A model generated the notes under the pieces. That model was not told where the DNA came from, did no database searches, and saw only the letters and a list, made by a program, of their open reading frames with translations. The position numbers and the translations under genes are program-made. From Gemmatimonas sp. (GTDB lineage Bacteria; Gemmatimonadota; Gemmatimonadetes; Gemmatimonadales; Gemmatimonadaceae): DNA of 64,000 nucleotides. The stretch is from the NCBI RefSeq assembly GCF_031426495.1, contig NZ_JANPLK010000077.1, positions 135,617 through 199,616 on the forward strand. Reading direction: 5' to 3'. Positions within the stretch are counted from its first letter, which is position 1. The number at the start of each line of letters is the position of its first letter. Shown here piece after piece: positions 56,201 to 63,943 of this stretch.

Positions 56201-56277
56201 ACGCGTTCTCGCGTCAGGACTTCCTGACGACGCCGAATCCGCGGAACACGGTCCTGCGTTTCAACCTCACCTTCTAA
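53242..56277 (+). CDS. susC: SusC/RagA-type TonB-linked outer-membrane protein
   Basis: This 1011-residue protein has a signal peptide (cleavage near FAQ). A carboxypeptidase-regulatory-like domain (TISGKVTDAATAQPIADARV) is followed by a plug with the SusC signature (IRIRGASSINLSNQPLLFIDGV and ASAGVIQIITKKG, partly quoted). The large barrel ends in a C-terminal strand (TVLRFNLTF). The next gene is a SusD-like lipoprotein, so both form the outer-membrane importer of a SusCD system. No glycoside hydrolase is adjacent. Neighbouring peptide- and amino-acid-related genes favour peptides, but that is inference. Confidence 0.93.
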   Translation: MFHRAIIRRLAVIAAVLLVALPSRALFAQTGTISGKVTDAATAQPIADARVVIAGTTFEAQTNKDGDYRLTNVKPGRTGVSVFRLGYKASRDSVMVVAGQTATLNVKMAQSVINLSEVVVTGTAGNRERKAQAALVASVSAADIIKDAPITSVANLLQSRVPGVALSSQSGTKGTATQIRIRGASSINLSNQPLLFIDGVRINEGQIGSGQSGQQFDRMNDLNPEEIESIEVVKGPAAATLYGADASAGVIQIITKKGRAGSNSFQQSLRLETGSSDARYTPPANYGACTAALILSTSTNPLCRGKNVGDLVNDNPLARVGGFQTGTARVFNYSARGGGQNYGYNLSYGSDNSEGTLPNNKYNRYNVRTNVNYVANSKLNFDIGLGLVQSKIDLPDNDNNIFGWLGGGLLGSPLTRNDSPTGQLTQDGWYSNRHYNAINAIERSLLTKRVTTSITANYAPTTWFTNRVTGGLDYASDNQRSFFPKNDSLWYGGLTDGGSNASTSRGAERYTFDYLGNMKKQLGSDWETNLSFGLQVISTRNTLLTATGIGFVTNANNSVGSAATTTGGGGFTEQRQFGYLSQLQIGNQNKRFLQVGVRVDKNSSFGTTAPAFVLPKIGGSWAISEENFFEPLSGIFNTMRLRAAYGTTGRSPNPGDALTTLSAASYNISGSTSAGAIPGNPGNADLKPERGSEFEAGLDAGFFDNRVSAELTYFKKQTKDLIIARPIPPSLGFSSNPLANIGSVENSGLELALNISALNTQNVRWDIRAGANTLHNELTSLGDGANRVLPFNLGGAGRTIVGQQLGVFVSKKIESVDLATGKVIVSDTLAPMGNLFPTLEWNLSNTVTLFKNLRVSALLDAKRDFLVQNFTAFFRETQLVRSNLRLDPTALSPEERLRRYGNPTSGQPAFVTNKGNNATVNDVIDSYLEKGDFIRLREVSATYTLPSALMKRIGNRVQSASLTFAVQNVKLWSDYSGADPEINAQTNAFSRQDFLTTPNPRNTVLRFNLTF

Positions 56278-56290
56278 CCGCGACTTGCTC

Positions 56291-57544
56291 ATGAAGAAGA
56301 TCCAACGCGCGGTTTCGCGCACAGTAGTCGGATCAGCGCTGGTGCTTGGCGCTGCCGCCTGCTCCGACCAGTTCCTGACGGTCACCAACCCCAACGTCAT
56401 CGACGCGGCGACGGTCGATCCCGCATCGGGGTCGGCGACGCTCGCGCTGTCCGCTCAGCAGAACTTCGCCACCGCGTATGGCTGGCTGGCGATGTACGGC
56501 GGCTGGTTCACGGGGGAAGTGAACGTCTCCGACACCTTCCCCACGCGCAACGAGTTCGGTTTCCGGACCATCTCCGACCTGAACGGCTCCCTCAACACGG
56601 ACGTGTGGGCGCCGATTTCGCTAGCGATCGCGTCAGCGAAGACGGTCCTTGACCTCGATCTGCCCACGCCGACAACCAACATCAACCTCGCACGTGCGGC
56701 CACGTTCCGCGGTTTTGCGATCCTGCAGATGGCGAGTGATTTCTGCACCGGGACGCTGTCCTCGGGCGCGGAGCTGACCACGACGCAGCTACTCGATTCG
56801 GCCTCGTTCTGGCTCACGCGTGGCGTTGATGTGGGCAAGGCCAACGCATCGGCCGACGGCATTGCGCTGTCGAACGCGGCGCTCGTTGGCCGTGCCCGCG
56901 CCAAGCTGCAGAAGGGGGACAACGCCGGCGCTGCCGCCGACGCCGCTCTGGTGCCGTCGGGCTTCGAGTACAACATGCGTTATACGGACGACGCCAACAG
57001 CCGTACGCGCCTGTCGAACCGGCTATACCAGTTCAGCTTCGATCGCGGCTCGATCAGCGTGGCTCCGTGGTATCGCCAGAATGACCCGCGCGTGCCGAGT
57101 AGGGCGCCGGGCAGCGGAACCGCTGGCCCGCAGGACGCCGTTCCGGGCGGGTTCTACCAGCAGGCGAAGTTCACGGGGTATGCGTCGAACATTCGCCTCG
57201 CTTCGAAGCTGGAAGCCGATTACATCGCGGCCGAGGCGTCAGCCAATGTCGCGACGCAGCTGGCGCTGATCGCGGCCCGTCGTTCGGCTAACGGCCTCGC
57301 GGCTTATGCCGGGGCTACGGATGCCGCGAGCGTCAAGACCGAACTGTACAACCAGCGAGCGATGGAGTTCTTCCTGGAAGGGAAGCGCGTGGCCGACTTC
57401 CGGCGCTCGCCCGCGTCGGTCGTCAGCATCACCGCTGCGGGTCAGCCGTATTTCAAGCCGGGCTACGCCAACACGGGTACCCAGACCTGCTATCCGTTGC
57501 CGCGCGCCGAGCGCGACAACAACCCGAATACGGCCGGCAAGTAA
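56291..57544 (+). CDS. susD: SusD/RagB-like substrate-binding lipoprotein
   Basis: This 417-residue lipoprotein (ATG at 56291, signal ending in LGAAAC) has the SusD features: SDQFLTVTNPN after the lipid Cys, helical TPR-like repeats in the middle (LARAATFRGFAILQMA), and the C-terminal QRAMEFFLEGKRVADFRR motif. It caps the SusC barrel. It is shorter than most SusD proteins (about 500-550), so the ligand-binding part may be reduced. It starts 13 bases after the susC stop and ends at a strong terminator. Confidence 0.9.
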   Translation: MKKIQRAVSRTVVGSALVLGAAACSDQFLTVTNPNVIDAATVDPASGSATLALSAQQNFATAYGWLAMYGGWFTGEVNVSDTFPTRNEFGFRTISDLNGSLNTDVWAPISLAIASAKTVLDLDLPTPTTNINLARAATFRGFAILQMASDFCTGTLSSGAELTTTQLLDSASFWLTRGVDVGKANASADGIALSNAALVGRARAKLQKGDNAGAAADAALVPSGFEYNMRYTDDANSRTRLSNRLYQFSFDRGSISVAPWYRQNDPRVPSRAPGSGTAGPQDAVPGGFYQQAKFTGYASNIRLASKLEADYIAAEASANVATQLALIAARRSANGLAAYAGATDAASVKTELYNQRAMEFFLEGKRVADFRRSPASVVSITAAGQPYFKPGYANTGTQTCYPLPRAERDNNPNTAGK

Positions 57545-57573
57545 AGCATCCCGTCGGATACTAGTATAAAAAA

Positions 57574-57608
57574 CGGGCGCCGGGGAACTCCTCGGCGCCC
57601 GCTTTTTT
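57574..57608 (+). terminator. Strong rho-independent terminator after susD
   Basis: An 11-bp GC-rich stem (57574-57584 with 57591-57601, one G-T pair) has a six-base loop and is followed by TTTTTT at 57603-57608. It ends the susCD transcript. Confidence 0.9.
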
Positions 57609-57892
57609 CAACGCGCAAAACCGTCAAGCACACTTGACACTCGTGCTGTAAAGAATGGTTGACAGTTGCGTGAATCAGTCGCACCTTATGTTCAGTAGAC
57701 CCATCGGTACAACAACATCTGCCACGTGGCAGCAAGCGCAGGAACCTGTCATCGTTTTCTGCGTTCAGCAGGCGAGGGTGTTGTGCTCCCGTTGTCCGAA
57801 CCGCGGCTGAAGTCATCCCGCCTGACCACCGTTTTGATGAGTTTCCGTCCCGGCATGAGTCTTTCAACGCAGCCGATGCTGCCCAGGGTAGC
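57609..57892. other. Non-coding region upstream of crtB
   Basis: No supported gene lies here. It contains the palindrome at 57623-57638, a second TTGACA at 57659-57664 and TATGTT at 57687-57692, both possible promoter parts. The rest shows no clear element. The long minus-strand open frames crossing it have no gene-like features. Confidence 0.6.
57623..57638. promoter_or_regulatory. Perfect palindrome GTCAAG-CACA-CTTGAC upstream of crtB
   Basis: Six-base arms are separated by CACA. The right arm overlaps TTGACA (57634-57639), a consensus -35 hexamer. It is a good operator candidate for control of the carotenoid genes, for instance by a light- or stress-responsive regulator, but no regulator gene is nearby. 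Confidence 0.4.
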
Positions 57893-58876
57893 ATGATCGT
57901 GAACGCGTCTCTGGACGACGCGTCCGAATGCGCCCGCATCACGATGGTGCATGCGCGTACCTTCTCGCTGGCGAGCAAACTGCTCCCGGCATCGAAGCGG
58001 CGTGCGGCCTACGCGCTGTACGCGTTCTGCCGGATCGCCGACGACCTCGTCGATCAGGCCGACCACGATAACGTGTCTGAGCTGGCCTTCCAGCTTGACG
58101 CCTACCGAAACGACCTGCAGGCCGCCCTCGACGGGCGCCCCAGCGGGCCAGTGTTCCGTGAGGTGGCGTGGGTGGCCCGGGAATACGCGGTGTCACCCGC
58201 CCCGCTGTTCGAATTGCTCGACGGCGTGCGACGCGACCTCGAGGCGCATACCTACGCCACCTGGCCGGAGCTCGAGCAGTATTGCGAAGGCGTCGCCAGC
58301 TCCGTGGGCGAGATGTGCACCTACGTGTTCGGCGTTCCCGCCGGCCCGACGATGCTCACCCAGGCCATCCAGTACGCCCGGACGCTCGGCACCGCCATGC
58401 AGCTCACCAACATCCTTCGTGATGTCGGGGAAGACGCCCAGCGCGGCCGCTGCTACCTCCCGGCGGAGGACATGGCGCGGTTCGGACTGACGCCGCAGGA
58501 TGTGCTCACGCGGGGCCCGGAGCTGGCGCGCCATGCTGGCTGGGCGCCGCTCATGGCGTATGAAGTGAGCCGAGCCCGGGCGCTGTACGTGGCCGCCTTG
58601 CCGGGCATCGCGCTGCTTGATGGCGACGCCCAGCGCTGCGCGGCGGCCTGCGCCAATGGCTACGCGGGTATCCTCACGGCCATCGAAGCGCAGCATTATG
58701 ACACGATTTCGACCCGCGCGCGCATAGGTCGTCTCGCGCGCGTCGGCATCCTCTGGAATGCCTGGCGTTATCGTGCGCCGGCGCCTGATCTCTCCGCCTT
58801 GGGGCACGGTCCGCGGATCGTGTGGGAACCCAACGCCGTGGCTTCCAACGCCGATTCCCTGATCCGACTGGCCTGA
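57893..58876 (+). CDS. crtB: Phytoene synthase
   Basis: This 327-residue prenyl synthase condenses two geranylgeranyl diphosphates to phytoene. Both Asp-rich motifs are present (IADDLVDQ near residue 49 and NILRDVGEDAQRG near 175), together with AYALYAFCR and the C-terminal YAGILTAIEAQHYD. It opens the carotenoid operon; cruF follows 12 bases later. Squalene synthase-type relatives (HpnC/D) are less likely given the crtI and cruF neighbours. Confidence 0.93.
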   Translation: MIVNASLDDASECARITMVHARTFSLASKLLPASKRRAAYALYAFCRIADDLVDQADHDNVSELAFQLDAYRNDLQAALDGRPSGPVFREVAWVAREYAVSPAPLFELLDGVRRDLEAHTYATWPELEQYCEGVASSVGEMCTYVFGVPAGPTMLTQAIQYARTLGTAMQLTNILRDVGEDAQRGRCYLPAEDMARFGLTPQDVLTRGPELARHAGWAPLMAYEVSRARALYVAALPGIALLDGDAQRCAAACANGYAGILTAIEAQHYDTISTRARIGRLARVGILWNAWRYRAPAPDLSALGHGPRIVWEPNAVASNADSLIRLA

Positions 58877-58888
58877 GGGGCTCCTCGT

Positions 58889-59854
58889 ATGACCGCTTCC
58901 ACCGACCTTCGGGATAGCCTGCGGGACAGCTCACCGTCCACGCTACTCAAAATTGCCGGCCTCACCCTCCTCGGGCACGCGTTCTTCAGCGCGTTCTCGG
59001 CCTTCGCGTTCGCGACGTTTCTCGTGCCGCCCTATCCGGAGTGGCTGCAGACCGCGCAGAATCAGAAGGTGATGGCCGTGGGCTTCGCCTACGGTGGTGC
59101 CACCACCGTCACGCTCGGCGCCGTCGCCGGTCTGGCCTTTCTCGCCCACTGCATTGGCAGTCGGCGGGCGTTGCTCGTGTTCGTCGTGTCGTTCTGCCTG
59201 GCTTTCATCTCGGAATACGCCGGTACCGTCACCGACTATCCGTTCGGCGCCTACGAATACACGAGCCAGCTGGGCTACAAGATGTTCGGCCGGGTGCCGT
59301 TCAACATCCCGACCTCGTGGTTCTACATGTTGGTGGCGTCGCTGGCCATCTGCGGCCGCTTCCTGCCGGCCAAGGACGACAACGTGTCGAAGTGGTACTG
59401 GGCGCTCATGGGTGGGCTGGTGCTCACCGCGTGGGACGTGTCCATGGACCCGGCGATGGTGAAGACGAACCACTGGTTCTGGCAGATGGGTAGCCTCGCC
59501 GACCGCTCGGCCTTCGAGCAGCTCATCGGAAAGCCCATCTTTTTCGGTATGCCGCTCACCAACTGGCTGGGCTGGCTGTTCACCGGCATCATCGTGGCGC
59601 GCGTGATGCTCGCCATCGTGCCACCCACCGTGTGGGCTGCTAAGGTATCGCCTCATCGCCTGCCGATCACGCTGTACGCGTTGAATGGGTTGCTGCCGCT
59701 GGCGATCTGTTTCCGTCAGGATATGGTGCTGGCCGGCGTGCTGGGCACGATCGCCATGGCGATTCCGCTTTGGGCCGCCCTCCGGAACGAGCCGCGGCTC
59801 ATCGGCAATGCCGGCGCGGCGCCCGTTGGTCGCGTCGCGGTCTCGGGCCGCTGA
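58889..59854 (+). CDS. cruF: Carotenoid 1,2-hydratase-type membrane protein (CruF, DUF422)
   Basis: This 321-residue membrane protein has about seven hydrophobic segments. Family motifs include FISEYAGTVTDYPFGAYEYT, here SEYAG and FGAYEYT, the IPTSWFYM segment, and AWDVSMDPAMV with conserved Asp residues. CruF hydrates the terminal double bond of acyclic carotenoids, allowing later hydroxylation and glycosylation. It is placed between crtB and crtI, supporting a pathway to acyclic hydroxylated carotenoids. Confidence 0.85.
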   Translation: MTASTDLRDSLRDSSPSTLLKIAGLTLLGHAFFSAFSAFAFATFLVPPYPEWLQTAQNQKVMAVGFAYGGATTVTLGAVAGLAFLAHCIGSRRALLVFVVSFCLAFISEYAGTVTDYPFGAYEYTSQLGYKMFGRVPFNIPTSWFYMLVASLAICGRFLPAKDDNVSKWYWALMGGLVLTAWDVSMDPAMVKTNHWFWQMGSLADRSAFEQLIGKPIFFGMPLTNWLGWLFTGIIVARVMLAIVPPTVWAAKVSPHRLPITLYALNGLLPLAICFRQDMVLAGVLGTIAMAIPLWAALRNEPRLIGNAGAAPVGRVAVSGR

Positions 59855-59912
59855 TGCCGCCATTGCTCCGCTGGCGTGCGGGCACCGACAGCACGGCCAA
59901 TGCGTTAACCTC

Positions 59913-60215
59913 ATGAATGGCGTGATGGACCGACTCATCCCGATCTTCGATTCCGACGCGCTGCCGATCGGCATTCTGGTCCTGATCGTGATCGAGGCGG
60001 CGGTGCTGTATGTGTGGCAGCGACGGAATCCATCGTCGCCGCTCGGCTCGCCGAACACCGCCCGCATCGTGTCGTTTCTCGGCGCCGGTGGGTCGCTGGT
60101 GGCGGCAATGATTTTTCATCGTCGCCCGGAACCGTCTCCCGAGGGCTTTGCGCTGGCCATGCTGGCGGCGCTCGTGATTCATCTCTGGCATATTACCGTG
60201 CTTCTGCGCCGCTGA
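59913..60215 (+). CDS. 100-residue membrane protein of unknown function in the carotenoid cluster
   Basis: I recognise no family. The protein has three hydrophobic segments: IGILVLIVIEAAVLYVW, IVSFLGAGGSLVAAMIF and FALAMLAALVIHLWHI. Basic loops between them (WQRRN, HRRP) and short polar ends complete it. The ATG at 59913 is used; 59925 is an alternative. It lies 58 bases after cruF and 47 before crtI in the same direction. It may be a small accessory of carotenoid synthesis or glycosylation; this is position-based only. Confidence 0.7.
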   Translation: MNGVMDRLIPIFDSDALPIGILVLIVIEAAVLYVWQRRNPSSPLGSPNTARIVSFLGAGGSLVAAMIFHRRPEPSPEGFALAMLAALVIHLWHITVLLRR

Positions 60216-60262
60216 GCATCGCGGCGGAGCGGCGCTCCCCGCTTTCTTCAGCACCTCGGTTC

Positions 60263-61774
60263 ATGCGCATTGTTGTCATCGGCAGCGGCTTTGGCGGACT
60301 CGCCGCAGCCATTCGCCTGCAGGCACAGGGCCACGACATCACGATTGTCGAGAAGCTCGACAAAGCCGGTGGCCGCGGGTACGTGTTCGAACAGGATGGC
60401 TTTACGTTCGACGCTGGCCCGACCATCATCACCGCGCCGTGGCTCATAGACGAGCTGTTCGCGCTGACGGGCAAGAAGACCGAAGACTACATCACACTCA
60501 AGCTCCTCGACCCGTTCTACAATATCCGGTTCGAGGACGGCTCGGTCTTTCACTACAACGGCGACCGCGACGACATCGTGCGTCAGGTGGGTGAGTTCAA
60601 CCCCGACGACGTTGCTGGGTACATGAAGTTCCGCGAGAAAGCGTGGGAGATCTTCAACGTCGGGATGCCGCTGATCGACAAGCCGTTTCTCACGGCGGGC
60701 TCGATGATCAAGATGCTCCCCGACCTGATCCGCACCCGATCCGATGTGTCGGTGGCGGACCTCGCCGATAAGTACCTCAAGGATGAACGCCTACGGCAGG
60801 TGTTCTCCTTCCATCCGCTGCTGGTGGGTGGCAATCCGTACAAGACGTCGTCGATGTACGCGCTGATCCACAAGCTGGAGCAGCAGTGGGGCGTGCTGTT
60901 CGCGATGGGCGGCACGGGCGCGCTGGTGCGGGCGCTGGTTCAGGCGTTCGAAGATTTGGGCGGCACGATTCGTTTCGAAAGTGAAGTGAAGGAGATCACG
61001 GTCGACTCGGCGCGTCGCCGGACCACCGGCGTGAAGCTCGTGAGCGGTGAGGCGGTGAAGGCCGACGCCGTGGTGTGCAACGGCGACGTGGCGCAGGCCT
61101 ATCGCACGCTGCTACCGCCTGAAGCCCGGCCGTCCATGAGCAATGCGAAGGTGGAGCGCATGCGCTTCTCCATGTCACTGTTCGTCATCTACTTCGGCAC
61201 CGACAAGCAGTACGAGAACATCGCGCACCATGAGATCATCATGGGCCCGCGCTACAAGGCGCTGCTGGAAGACATCTTCGAGAAGAAGATTCTCTCCGAC
61301 GATTTCTCGTTGTACCTGCACCGCCCCACCGCCACCGATCCTTCGCTGGCGCCGCCGGGACACGACTGCTGGTACGTGCTCTCGCCGGTACCCCATCTGG
61401 GCGGCGACGTGGACTGGGCAGCCGTGGGCGACCGCTACCGCGACCGGATTATGGGCTACCTCGAGGAGCGCTATATGCCCAACCTCAGCCAGCACATCGT
61501 CACCGAGCGCCGAATCGACCCGCGCTACTTCGAGAAGACGCTGAACAGCTATCTCGGGAGCGCCTTCGGCCCCGAGCCGGTGCTCACCCAGTCGGCGTAC
61601 CTGCGCCCGCACAACGTCAGCAAGGACATTCCGAACCTGTATTTCTGTGGCGCCGGCACGCATCCGGGCGCGGGACTTCCCGGCGTGATCTCCAGCGGCA
61701 AGATCGTCGCGGAGCTCATCGGCGGGGCACCGGCCCGGGCCGCCGCTCCGGCCCCCGAGCTGTCCCTACGCTGA
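60263..61774 (+). CDS. crtI: Phytoene desaturase
   Basis: This 503-residue FAD enzyme has the N-terminal dinucleotide motif VVIGSGFGGLAAAIRLQ, the GGRGYVFEQDGFTFDAGPT segment and the C-terminal FCGAGTHPGAGLPGV motif of CrtI. It converts phytoene to lycopene or related desaturated products. The ATG at 60263 begins exactly at the FAD-binding strand. It is the last gene of the crtB-cruF-crtI cluster. CrtD-type 3,4-desaturases are close relatives, so the number of desaturations is not fixed by sequence. Confidence 0.93.
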   Translation: MRIVVIGSGFGGLAAAIRLQAQGHDITIVEKLDKAGGRGYVFEQDGFTFDAGPTIITAPWLIDELFALTGKKTEDYITLKLLDPFYNIRFEDGSVFHYNGDRDDIVRQVGEFNPDDVAGYMKFREKAWEIFNVGMPLIDKPFLTAGSMIKMLPDLIRTRSDVSVADLADKYLKDERLRQVFSFHPLLVGGNPYKTSSMYALIHKLEQQWGVLFAMGGTGALVRALVQAFEDLGGTIRFESEVKEITVDSARRRTTGVKLVSGEAVKADAVVCNGDVAQAYRTLLPPEARPSMSNAKVERMRFSMSLFVIYFGTDKQYENIAHHEIIMGPRYKALLEDIFEKKILSDDFSLYLHRPTATDPSLAPPGHDCWYVLSPVPHLGGDVDWAAVGDRYRDRIMGYLEERYMPNLSQHIVTERRIDPRYFEKTLNSYLGSAFGPEPVLTQSAYLRPHNVSKDIPNLYFCGAGTHPGAGLPGVISSGKIVAELIGGAPARAAAPAPELSLR

Positions 61775-61904
61775 AGGTTCCCGGCCGAAAAGCATGAGGC
61801 GGCTGTTTCACCGCTGGCCGTCTCCCCCGATCGCAGGGCGGCTGTTCGGAGTTTTCCCGACGGCGGCCCTGTTTTCGCAGTTCACCCCGACTCCCTGCCT
61901 CACT

Positions 61905-61910
61905 TAGATT
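61905..61910 (+). promoter_or_regulatory. TAGATT -10 element of tig
   Basis: TAGATT is followed by seven bases and ATG at 61918. TTCACC lies 18 bases upstream (61881-61886) as a weak -35. It is the clearest complete promoter of the leaderless type in the window. Confidence 0.45.
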
Positions 61911-61917
61911 CCGCCAA

Positions 61918-63162
61918 ATGACCATCACCATTACCCCGACCGAGAGCGCGGGAGTCTCGCGCCGGATGCAGATCTCGGTGCCGGCTGACACCGTCGCGTC
62001 CTACGAAGAAAAGGCGGCGCGCAAGTACGCGACGCAGGCCCGTATTCCCGGCTTCCGCCCCGGCAAGGCTCCGGCCGCGATGGTGCGCAAGCGCTACGCC
62101 GCTGAAGTCCGTCAGGAAGCGATCGAGCTCGCGATGAACGACGCGTTCCGCGAAGCGGTCGAGCGTGAAGGGCTGAAGCTCGCCGCGCAGCCACATGTGC
62201 ACGATCTCAAGGCCGAACCGGGCCAGCCGCTCGAGTTCGAGTTGCATTGCGAAGTGCGCCCCGAACTCGCGCTCGAGAAGCTCGAAGGCTTCACGGTGGC
62301 CCGTCGCGACTCGGTCGTGACCGACGACCTGATCGAAGAGCAGATCGAGAAGATCCGCGAGCAGAAGGCGGATTGGGCGCCGGTCGAAGACAAGCCGGCC
62401 CCCGGTGACATGGTCACCGTAATGCTCTCCACGGCCGACGCCGATGGCTCCCTGCCTGAAGGCAAGGAGTACCGTCTCGTGCTCGGCGGCGGACAGGCCA
62501 TCGCCGGCATCGAAGAGCTCATCATGGAAACGGTGCCTGGGGGCACCACCGAGCGTCAGGTGCGTTGGCCCGAAGACTTCCCCGACGAATCGCAGCGTGG
62601 CGCCACGAAGCTCGTGCGCGTCGTGCTCACCGACGTGAAGCGCAAGTCGCTCCCGGCGCTCGACGACGCGTTTGCGCGCGAGATTGGCGACTTCGATACC
62701 GTGCAGATCCTTCGCGACGCCGTGCGTGCCGACATGGGCGAGCACTCGAAGCGTGAAGCCGATGCCGAAGTGCGTGGACAGATCATCGACCAGATCGTCG
62801 AGGCCAACCCGTTCGACGTGCCGAAGGCGTGGGTGATGCAGCTGGTCGACGGCTACATGCAGATGTACGGCGTGCCTGAGGCCGAGAAGCAGCGCTTCAC
62901 GCAGGAATTCATTCCGATGGCCGAGCGTCAGGTGCGTCGCGATCTGATCATCGACACGATCGCCGAGCGTGAGTCGCTCACCGCGAGTGCGTCGGCGGTG
63001 GATGCCCGCATCGAGGAGCTCGCGAAGGCCCGGAACGTGGATCCAGGCCAAGTGTACGCGCAGCTGCAGAAGTCGGGTCGTTTGCAGGAGATCGAGCGTG
63101 AGCTCACCGAAGACCGCGTCTTCGGCTGGCTGCTCGAGAAGAATCCGGTCACGACGGCGTAA
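61918..63162 (+). CDS. tig: Trigger factor
   Basis: This 414-residue ribosome-associated chaperone has an N-terminal ribosome-binding domain with the RIPGFRPGKAP signature (residues 41-51). A FKBP-like domain (about 150-240) and a helical C-terminal chaperone domain follow. It is slightly shorter than E. coli trigger factor (432). It is followed by clpP after 56 bases, the common tig-clpP arrangement. Confidence 0.95.
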   Translation: MTITITPTESAGVSRRMQISVPADTVASYEEKAARKYATQARIPGFRPGKAPAAMVRKRYAAEVRQEAIELAMNDAFREAVEREGLKLAAQPHVHDLKAEPGQPLEFELHCEVRPELALEKLEGFTVARRDSVVTDDLIEEQIEKIREQKADWAPVEDKPAPGDMVTVMLSTADADGSLPEGKEYRLVLGGGQAIAGIEELIMETVPGGTTERQVRWPEDFPDESQRGATKLVRVVLTDVKRKSLPALDDAFAREIGDFDTVQILRDAVRADMGEHSKREADAEVRGQIIDQIVEANPFDVPKAWVMQLVDGYMQMYGVPEAEKQRFTQEFIPMAERQVRRDLIIDTIAERESLTASASAVDARIEELAKARNVDPGQVYAQLQKSGRLQEIERELTEDRVFGWLLEKNPVTTA

Positions 63163-63204
63163 TCACACGATCCCCGTTCGATACACCGTCCGACCAACCG
63201 TTTC

Positions 63205-63210
63205 AGGAGA
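63205..63210 (+). promoter_or_regulatory. Shine-Dalgarno AGGAGA before clpP
   Basis: AGGAGA lies eight bases before the ATG at 63219, normal spacing. It supports this start over the internal Met codons. Confidence 0.7.
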
Positions 63211-63218
63211 GTCGTAGC

Positions 63219-63833
63219 ATGGCATCGATTTACATGCCGTACATCATCGAGCGCTCAAGCCGTGGCGAGCGCACGTATGACATCTTCTCGCGCCTCTTGA
63301 TGGACCGCATCGTGTTCCTGGGGTCGCCGATCAACGACGACGTCGCGAACATCATCATCGCGCAGATGCTGTTCCTCGAGGCCGATAACCCCGAGAAGCC
63401 GATCCACCTCTACATCAACTCGCCGGGCGGCAGCGTGTCTGCCGGTCTGGCGATGTACGACACCATGCAGTTCATCAAGGCACCGGTGCACACCACGTGC
63501 ATGGGGATGGCCGCCAGCATGGGCGCGTTCCTGCTTTGCGCCGGCGCCGCCGGTCATCGCAGCGCGCTGCCGCACTCGCGCATCATGATCCACCAGCCGT
63601 CGCAAAATGGTGGCGGTGGCTCGGCGTCGGATATCGAAATCCAAGCGCGCGAGATTCTGTATCTCCGCTCGAAGATGAACGAGCTCATGGCCAAGCACTC
63701 CGGCAAGCCGGTCGAGCAGGTCGAGCGCGATACCGATCGTGACCGTTTCATGAGCGCCGAAGACGCCAAGGTGTATGGCCTGGTCGACAACGTGATTCAG
63801 CATCAGGCGGAACTGGTTGCGGTAGCGAAGTAA
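63219..63833 (+). CDS. clpP: ATP-dependent Clp protease proteolytic subunit ClpP
   Basis: This 204-residue serine protease subunit forms a tetradecamer that degrades proteins unfolded by ClpX or ClpA. The triad is Ser100 (GMAASMGAF), His125 (IMIHQPS) and Asp175 (the second Asp of RDTDRD). The INSPGGSVSAG and ADNPEKPIHLYI segments are typical. There is a short propeptide-like N-terminus. clpX usually follows, but the window ends in a homopolymer-rich tail instead. Confidence 0.97.
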   Translation: MASIYMPYIIERSSRGERTYDIFSRLLMDRIVFLGSPINDDVANIIIAQMLFLEADNPEKPIHLYINSPGGSVSAGLAMYDTMQFIKAPVHTTCMGMAASMGAFLLCAGAAGHRSALPHSRIMIHQPSQNGGGGSASDIEIQAREILYLRSKMNELMAKHSGKPVEQVERDTDRDRFMSAEDAKVYGLVDNVIQHQAELVAVAK

Positions 63834-63887
63834 CGGAGAACTGAAAGCTCCCGAGTAAGCAGGGGGGAGGGTATCAGGTAGGAGGGA

Positions 63888-63913
63888 GCAGGAACCGCGT
63901 GCGGTTCACCTGC
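63888..63913. repeat. Two-part hairpin with a CA bulge downstream of clpP
   Basis: GCAGG (63888-63892) pairs with CCTGC (63909-63913), and AACCG (63893-63897) pairs with CGGTT (63902-63906). The CA at 63907-63908 is bulged and the loop is four bases. AGGGGTCAGAGTC (63931-63943) follows. It could be a clpP terminator or a REP-like element. Confidence 0.4.
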
Positions 63914-63943
63914 TTCGTCCTCCAAGTTCAAGGGGTCAGAGTC

